Below, in pieces: positions 58,860 through 64,000 of a stretch of DNA of 64,000 nt. Made by a program: the position numbers and the translations under genes. The stretch covers positions 1-64,000 of the forward strand of contig JBKDKA010000101.1 of the NCBI GenBank assembly GCA_046345315.1, given 5' to 3'. Below the pieces are notes generated by a model. That model did no database searches, was not told the DNA's origin, and saw only the letters and a program-made list of their open reading frames with translations. Every line of letters starts with the position of its first letter. Position 1 is the first letter of the stretch. This DNA comes from F1-80-MAGs062 sp046345315. GTDB taxonomy: Bacteria > Planctomycetota > Planctomycetia > Planctomycetales > Planctomycetaceae.

Positions 58860-61853
58860 TTAATCGACGAACAGAAATTCATTTGACATGAGCAGTGCCT
58901 GAGCCAGTTCAGCCGTCGTTCCGCTGGCAAGAAACTCCTTTGCCAGCTGAGCTTCCTCAGTGGATACGTCTCTCCCGTAGACACGTCGATACATCGTACC
59001 GATCAGAGCCTCCGGGGATGCACCGGCCGTTGCAGGAGAACCTGCGCCAGCACCCGATGTCTCCACCTGTTTTGCAAGAGCCACCGAAATCCGAGTCATC
59101 ATCGGAGAGTTCATGGCAAACAATGCCTGCTGAGGAACCGTGGTCATGGTTCTTCGCGCGACAGATGCGTCAGCACTTGCCACATCGAAACTTCGCACAA
59201 TGTTCGGGATGCTCTGACGTTCGACGAGCGAAAATACAGTACGACGAAGGTTTGTTTCATCGTCGATCGAAAGCGGGCGTCCGTACATTCGCAGATCAAG
59301 CTGTCCCGATACTGCCAGCATGGAATCTCTCATCGATTCCAGATCCATCCGGCGCCGATTGGCTTTCCAGAGATAGCGGCTGGAAGGATCAACTGCCTGC
59401 TGACGCTCAATTGCAGACAGCATTGCAGTGGGTTCAGAGACACCGGTTGCCATGAACAGTGGACGTAGGACATCGGGATCGACCGATGACGATCGTTGCC
59501 ACGCCGCAGACGTCATCAGCAGGCGATGAATCGGATGAAGTTTCCAGCCATTACGGATCAGTTCCGATGCCAGAAAATCCAGAACATCCGCATGAAGAGG
59601 CTTCTCGGTCCGCAGTCCAAAGTCTCCGGGATTCTCGACGAGTGGTTCACCAAAATGGTGCATCCAGACTCGATTCACCCAAACTCTTGCGGTGAGCGGA
59701 TTCTCGGGAGCTGTCAGAGCCTGAGCCAGTTCGTATCGCCCACTGCCACGCTGAAACGGAGCCGCATCCTTCTCTGAAAGCACCTGGAGGAATCTTCGCG
59801 GCACCGCATCACCCGGCTGTGTCGGATCACCGCGTCGAAAGACAACGGGCTGGTACGGTTCGTCGGCATCCTTCAGAACCATGGCTCGACCCGCAGCTGC
59901 CGGAGCTTTGGTCGCAGCAATATCCAGTTCGCTCACCATTCCACCATATTTGTCCTTCTCATGCCGAGACATGTAATGCCACGCCTGAGACTCGTTGAAC
60001 CATCCCGGGCTCGTCGGTCCGACCACAAGCTGCCGGATCGGATCAGCTGCCGATGCACTGACGTCGGCACCTGCGGTCCCTGCACTGCCGTCTTCCGCCG
60101 CAACTCGCTGGAACACCGAACCGTACGCCTCCGCAACCTGCTTCAGATTGCCTGGACGCGTCTGACAGACGGCTTCAACGATTCGAGCATCTATGCCACG
60201 AGCCTTCCAGTCCATTGCGAATGCGTCGAAATCAATATCGCTGGCCGGTGTCGCTGCATCATCAGAGAAACGCTTCGAGAGATCATGCCACGGGCCAAAA
60301 ACCGGATCTTCGGAGTTCAGACGTCGAGCGATTAGGCGACGCCAGCGATTGACGATCTGAGGTCTGAGATCATCCGGCAGAAGCGAAAGAAAGAACACCG
60401 ACGTTTCGCTCACATCCGGCTCCGTCGTGGCGACTTTCACCAGATAGTCAGCCACTCGCTCTCGCGCCGTCCGGACCTGCAGTTCGTGCTGTTCTTTCCG
60501 CATCGTCTGAAGGGCCGTGAGCTTTGCAGAAAGATCCGTCTCAAAGGCTTCACCCTCTGCTGACGGCGCTTCAATCCGAGGCCTTTCGAATGGCTGATTG
60601 CTGCTGGCAAATACTCCGTAAAGGGAGTAGTAGTCGGCAATCGGAACCGGGTCAAATTTGTGGTCGTGACATCGAGCACAGGTGACCGTCAGTCCGAGAA
60701 TGCCGCGTGTGACGACATCAATCTGGTCATCAATCACGTCGTGGGGATTGTTGTCGAACATACGGCCGAGAGTCAGGAAACCCATCGCGGCCAGTTCTGG
60801 TGCATTCTCCGCGAGCCCCATCTGGTCTGCAGCAATCTGTTCCTGCAGGAAACGGTCGTATGGCTTGTCTTCGTTGAATGATCGGATCACATAATCACGG
60901 TACGTGTAGGCAAACGGACGGATGCGTCCGTCCCCATACATCAGAACGCCGTCCTTCGTGTCCGCGTAACGTGCCACATCGAGCCAATGGCGAGCCCAGC
61001 GTTCACCGTAAAGAGGTGACTCAAGAAGATGGTCGATCAGCGCAGGGAAATTCTCCGCCGCAAGGTTTCGCTGCCGATCGTCGGCGGGCACCCCATGCAA
61101 TACGAAGGCAGCTCGCCGAGCCAGTGTCGCCGAATCCGCGCGCGGCACTGCGACATAGCCCTCAGCCGCCATCCTCTGATTGATCAGGAAGTCGATCGGA
61201 TGCTGATCCTCTGGAACGTCCGGACGCTGCAGAGGCTGGAATGCCCAGTGCTCCCGCGCCGATGAGAAGTCTCTGGCCGCAGCGGGGCGACCACTCCGCG
61301 GATCCACAGCACCGTTGCGGACCCACTCCGTGAGATCGTTCACCTCGGAGTCACTGATCCTGCCGCCATCATCTTCGGGCGGCATCTGCAGTTCCGCATC
61401 GTGATAACGAATAGCTCTGATGAGAAGACTTTTCTCCGGATCGCCGGGAACAATCGCCGGACCGCGTTCGCCTCCCGTCATCCAGGCTTCACGCGAATCG
61501 AGTCGAAGTCCGGAAAGAGCCTCCGCAGCTCCGTGACACCGTTCGCACCGATTCACCAGAACCGGCCGAACCCGCTTCTCAAAGAATTCAAGTGCTTCCG
61601 CAGATGGCTTCCCATCGGTCGCCAGCGCGCTTTCTGCCGGCAACCCGGATAATGCCTCATCCGCTCCTGCCGGCGCAGTCAAAAGACACACCGTTGCCAG
61701 AACAAGGCCGGACGTGAATCGCAAAATGTGATCTACAGGTGGTTTCAAAAATGGGACTGGCTGCCGATGAACGCGATGATTCTTTGGCGAATTCAGCAAC
61801 GGCAAGGGTGCCTGTCCCGTTTTTGAAACGTGATCTACCATGATTTGATGCAT
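58860..61853 (-). CDS. Planctomycete cytochrome c + DUF1549 + DUF1553 protein, 5' end altered by element A
   Basis: A large secreted protein, with the three-part layout typical of planctomycetes: cytochrome c-like PSCyt1 (about 85-190, with RPVLVNRCERCHGAAEALSG), DUF1549 (about 205-440, with RYADTKDGVLMYGD and CARCHDHKFDPVPIADYYSL) and DUF1553 (about 690-980, with NPLTARVWVNRVWMHHFGEP and TVPQQALFAMNS). It probably acts with the DUF1501 protein encoded downstream, in an unknown process. The first residues (about 15-40) are encoded by element A. Without it the reading would be ATG, GTAGATCAC, then ATTTTGCGATTCACG, giving MVDHILRFTSGLVLATVCLL, a proper signal peptide. Start options are ATG 61853, ATG 61841, or TTG codons after the element; the true start is open. 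Confidence 0.92.
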   Translation of the reverse strand: MHQIMVDHVSKTGQAPLPLLNSPKNHRVHRQPVPFLKPPVDHILRFTSGLVLATVCLLTAPAGADEALSGLPAESALATDGKPSAEALEFFEKRVRPVLVNRCERCHGAAEALSGLRLDSREAWMTGGERGPAIVPGDPEKSLLIRAIRYHDAELQMPPEDDGGRISDSEVNDLTEWVRNGAVDPRSGRPAAARDFSSAREHWAFQPLQRPDVPEDQHPIDFLINQRMAAEGYVAVPRADSATLARRAAFVLHGVPADDRQRNLAAENFPALIDHLLESPLYGERWARHWLDVARYADTKDGVLMYGDGRIRPFAYTYRDYVIRSFNEDKPYDRFLQEQIAADQMGLAENAPELAAMGFLTLGRMFDNNPHDVIDDQIDVVTRGILGLTVTCARCHDHKFDPVPIADYYSLYGVFASSNQPFERPRIEAPSAEGEAFETDLSAKLTALQTMRKEQHELQVRTARERVADYLVKVATTEPDVSETSVFFLSLLPDDLRPQIVNRWRRLIARRLNSEDPVFGPWHDLSKRFSDDAATPASDIDFDAFAMDWKARGIDARIVEAVCQTRPGNLKQVAEAYGSVFQRVAAEDGSAGTAGADVSASAADPIRQLVVGPTSPGWFNESQAWHYMSRHEKDKYGGMVSELDIAATKAPAAAGRAMVLKDADEPYQPVVFRRGDPTQPGDAVPRRFLQVLSEKDAAPFQRGSGRYELAQALTAPENPLTARVWVNRVWMHHFGEPLVENPGDFGLRTEKPLHADVLDFLASELIRNGWKLHPIHRLLMTSAAWQRSSSVDPDVLRPLFMATGVSEPTAMLSAIERQQAVDPSSRYLWKANRRRMDLESMRDSMLAVSGQLDLRMYGRPLSIDDETNLRRTVFSLVERQSIPNIVRSFDVASADASVARRTMTTVPQQALFAMNSPMMTRISVALAKQVETSGAGAGSPATAGASPEALIGTMYRRVYGRDVSTEEAQLAKEFLASGTTAELAQALLMSNEFLFVD
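61737..61829 (+). repeat. Element A, copy 6, inside the cytochrome/DUF1549/DUF1553 gene
   Basis: AGGTGGTTTCAAAAATGGGA at left and GCCTGTCCCGTTTTTGAAAC at right. The 93-bp unit is flanked on both sides by GTGATCTAC (61728-61736 and 61830-61838), as expected for a 9-bp target duplication. Element plus one duplicate is 102 bp, a multiple of three, so the frame is kept. Confidence 0.88.
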
Positions 61854-62049
61854 TCGACGGACTCTGTCGGAAAAAATGCCACCGTACGTTCCGAATGGAG
61901 ACTCGATTCAGTCGCATTCGGCTCTCTGAATCAGTTTTCCGGTACCTCAGCCATGCGCAATTATAGACTTCTTCAGATCTGGATACACGAACTCCATCTG
62001 AATTGACGGTTTCGATGCTGAAGATTTGCAGATAAAACGGCATTTTCGT

Positions 62050-62094
62050 GCGCATGCATGGAGATCGCCAGTCATCAGATCTCCATGCATGCGC
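62050..62094. repeat. Perfect 17-bp inverted repeat
   Basis: GCGCATGCATGGAGATC (62050-62066) and GATCTCCATGCATGCGC (62078-62094) are exact inverses around an 11-nt loop. No T-run follows on either strand and no gene end is near, so this is not an ordinary terminator. Function unknown. Confidence 0.85.
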
Positions 62095-62340
62095 GTATCT
62101 TGTTGTTCGCGCGTCTCCCGACCCCGCACTCGTTATGACCGCAGGTCTCCGACCTCCCTCACCGCACGGCCGCAGTCGAAAGTCCAAACGATACTGGGGC
62201 AAACGAGAATCGTTTTGTAGTTGATGGCGGTGGACCTGCGCTTCGCTGTTCCCACCCTGCAATGAATCACAGCCTCGCTGGACAGGTCATCGTGAACGGC
62301 AATAGCGGCTCAAAAGGAGTTTCGCTCTCCTGAGGTGTAC

Positions 62341-62370
62341 ATCCTTCGTGATCTTCGTGTCCTTCGTGGT
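62341..62370 (+). repeat. Right-end fragment of the GxxExxY-associated repeat
   Basis: ATCCTTCGTGATCTTCGTGT then CCTTCGTGGT matches the right arm of the repeats at 10746-11410 and 14611-15505. No left arm or gene-derived core is left. Confidence 0.65.
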
Positions 62371-62685
62371 GCAACCTGCTTTTCAACATGAAGACCGCGA
62401 AGGATATGTTTGACCAATTGATCTCGATGCGTAGCAGTATGAATTCTCGCCGTGAAGACACTGTTCCGAAAAGACCGAAGTCGCATCTCGCCTCCGAAAA
62501 CAACTCTCCCGATAACCGAACTTGCGATACGTCACGGAATTGAAGAATTGTCCTTCAGGCTGCTATCGTTTGGTGCTCACATCTTACGTACACGCATCTC
62601 CAGCACAAGATGATCGATTTTCGACATCTGTGCTCTGTCTAGAAACGTTAAACGTTCCCGCTCCCTGAAAGCCGCCGCAGAACCT

Positions 62686-63822
62686 ATGTCAGCCAGTGTG
62701 GACTCAGACAATCTGGATATCGAGTCGCCCTCGCAGCTTTCTGCGTGGTTGAAGAAGTCCGGTTACGTTTCAGAAGACGAAAATCTCACAGTGAGCACGC
62801 TCAGTGGGGGCGTCTCCAATCGTACGGTTCTTGTGGAACGATCCAACGGCGATCGCTGGGTCCTGAAACAGGCACTTGAAAAGCTGCGAGTGCGTGTTGA
62901 CTGGTTCAGCAGTCCGAATCGGATCCATCGGGAAGCACTTGGGATTCGCTGGCTGACGCTGCTGGCGCCGGAATCAACGGTTCCGGAGCTGATCTTTGAG
63001 GATCAGCAGCATCACCTGATCGGCATGCAGGCTGTTCCGATGCCATGTGAGACATGGAAAACCATGCTCCTGAAGGGAACCATCATCCCGGATCACTTCC
63101 GGCAGTTCGGACAGATTCTCGGAACGATTCATTCCCGATCTGCCTTGATGAATCAAGCCGAAGCCAGTGAGACAGCGGGGACAGTTGATGACGACAATCG
63201 TGAGCGGCTGTCGCAGCTTTTCAGTGACACGCAGTTTTTTGAATCACTTCGTCTCGAGCCATACTATTCCTACACATCGACACAGGTTCCGGAGGCCGCG
63301 TCGTTTATCGAGGTATTGCTGGAGGAGACACGTGCCGTCCGCACGTCGGTCGTTCATGGAGATTACAGTCCCAAGAACATCCTGGTGCATCAGGATCAGC
63401 TTCACCTCATTGATCACGAGGTGATCCATTTCGGAGACCCGGCCTTCGATATTGGTTTCGCGATGACCCACCTGCTCAGCAAGTATCACCATCTGATACC
63501 TAATCGCCCCGTGCTCACTGAATTGATCCCTCTGTTCGTCAGTGCCTATCGTACTGCTGCATCGGCGGAAATCGAACGATGCATGACGGAGAGAGCAAGT
63601 CCGGCATTCGAACCGGAGTATCTCGTTCCGGAGCAACGATCTGTTCGCCATACGCTCGCCTGCCTGCTGGCTCGAGTTCGCGGTCGATCGCCTCTCGAAT
63701 ATCTTTCAGAGCCTGAACGCGGTCGACAGCAGAGAATGGTACTGTCGCTCATGCGTGACTGCCCGAGAACTCTGAATGAACTGGTGAGTCGCTGGAGAAC
63801 GCTGTGCAATGAAACAGCGTAG
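62686..63822 (+). CDS. APH-fold phosphotransferase (small-molecule kinase)
   Basis: A 378-residue cytoplasmic kinase-like protein of the aminoglycoside phosphotransferase/choline kinase fold. VSTLSGGVSNRTVLVE (about 36) is the nucleotide loop and DRWVLKQAL (about 57-65) holds the ATP lysine. VVHGDYSPKNILVHQDQLHL (about 224-243) contains the catalytic HGDYxxxN, and LIDHEVIHFGDPAFDIGF (about 243-260) the metal-binding region; here the usual IDWE/IDFE reads IDHE. The substrate is unknown; a sugar, choline-like or methylthioribose-type metabolite is possible, an antibiotic less so. Enolase begins 107 nt downstream on the same strand. Confidence 0.85.
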   Translation: MSASVDSDNLDIESPSQLSAWLKKSGYVSEDENLTVSTLSGGVSNRTVLVERSNGDRWVLKQALEKLRVRVDWFSSPNRIHREALGIRWLTLLAPESTVPELIFEDQQHHLIGMQAVPMPCETWKTMLLKGTIIPDHFRQFGQILGTIHSRSALMNQAEASETAGTVDDDNRERLSQLFSDTQFFESLRLEPYYSYTSTQVPEAASFIEVLLEETRAVRTSVVHGDYSPKNILVHQDQLHLIDHEVIHFGDPAFDIGFAMTHLLSKYHHLIPNRPVLTELIPLFVSAYRTAASAEIERCMTERASPAFEPEYLVPEQRSVRHTLACLLARVRGRSPLEYLSEPERGRQQRMVLSLMRDCPRTLNELVSRWRTLCNETA

Positions 63823-63929
63823 TACACCCTGCCGGTTCACGGCCGTAACTGCGGTCTCTGCAGCGGAATGCTCTGAGTCCGTCACCAGAATGTGACGCGA
63901 GAACAGACAAATATTTTGGAAGGATGGAG

Positions 63930-64000
63930 ATGACAACACGAATCAGTCGGTTCACCGGACGCGAGATTCTGGACAGCCGCGGGCGACCGACGGTCGAAGC
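63930..64000 (+). CDS. eno: Enolase (5' end only, runs off the window)
   Basis: The first 23 codons read MTTRISRFTGREILDSRGRP then TVE, the strongly conserved N-terminus of enolase (I-x-x-I-x-x-REILDSRGNPTVE in the family; here R replaces N). Enolase converts 2-phosphoglycerate to phosphoenolpyruvate. GGAAGGATGGAG precedes the ATG at 63930; an in-frame ATG at 63924 is possible but too close to GGAAGG. The rest lies beyond the window. Confidence 0.95.
   Translation, partial: MTTRISRFTGREILDSRGRPTVE

Larger units (their letters stand above)
61854..62685. other. Intergenic stretch with a perfect palindrome and a repeat fragment
   Basis: About 832 bases between the divergent cytochrome/DUF1549 gene and the kinase gene. 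It holds a perfect inverted repeat at 62050-62094 and a fragment of the GxxExxY-associated repeat at 62341-62370. The small frames seen have no recognisable product. Confidence 0.6.

Noticed and set aside
1..64000. tRNA or rRNA genes
   Set aside because: No T-loop GGTTCGAATCC context with matching acceptor arms was found; GGTTCGAAAAC at 44850 belongs to element B.

Overview
The window is a stretch of chromosome from a planctomycete of roughly mid-50s GC. The evidence is the gene content: two DUF1549/DUF1553 proteins with the CARCHDHKFDP motif, a DUF1501 partner, a DUF1080 protein, a DUF4175-type membrane protein with a long polar tail, a secretin-like protein without a barrel, and a GroEL without a GGM tail. 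Genes are mostly single or in short operons, with many palindromic repeats between them. No tRNA, rRNA, CRISPR array or phage was seen.

Layout. 1-10490: a large DUF4175-like protein running off the left edge (its tail is a 15-bp tandem repeat), a thioredoxin-fold protein, an SH3-domain protein, uracil phosphoribosyltransferase, an adenylate-kinase-like enzyme, a Rieske ferredoxin and a DsbD-type thiol:disulfide transporter. 10491-15583: an exopolysaccharide O-acetylation pair (MBOAT plus AlgJ/AlgX-like) bracketed by two arrays of a ~170-bp repeat; one repeat contains an intact GxxExxY gene, the others look like internally deleted copies of it. 15584-21589: purB, glycyl-tRNA synthetase and a DUF1549/DUF1553 protein. 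21642-28114: a three-gene operon of a HlyD adaptor, a PqqD-M50-HlyD fusion and a DUF4915/TIGR03032-TPR-GT41 fusion, the best candidate here for an uncharacterised system. 28634-38582: an LRR-like protein, a small monooxygenase-fold protein, an M20 peptidase, murE-murF and the secretin-like protein. 38564-48513: a cbb3-type cytochrome oxidase cluster (diheme lipoprotein cytochrome, ccoN, ccoO, small membrane proteins, ccoI copper ATPase, SafE-like protein, DUF4405 protein, UspA). 49152-57008: a polytopic membrane protein, DUF1080 protein, Cys/Met PLP enzyme, groES-groEL and a deoxyhypusine-synthase-like protein. 57370-64000: the DUF1501 plus cytochrome/DUF1549/DUF1553 pair, an APH-fold kinase and the start of enolase.

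Three repeat families run through the window. Element A (~85-93 bp, ends TTTCAAAACCGGGAC) has six copies; one lies in frame in the 5' end of a DUF1549/DUF1553 gene between 9-bp direct repeats. Element B (a TGTGCCACTGGC hairpin) has three copies, each directly downstream of the stop codon of a minus-strand gene. The CACGAAGGACACGAAGAG family is the GxxExxY-associated one. All calls are by reading the sequence; no database search was run.
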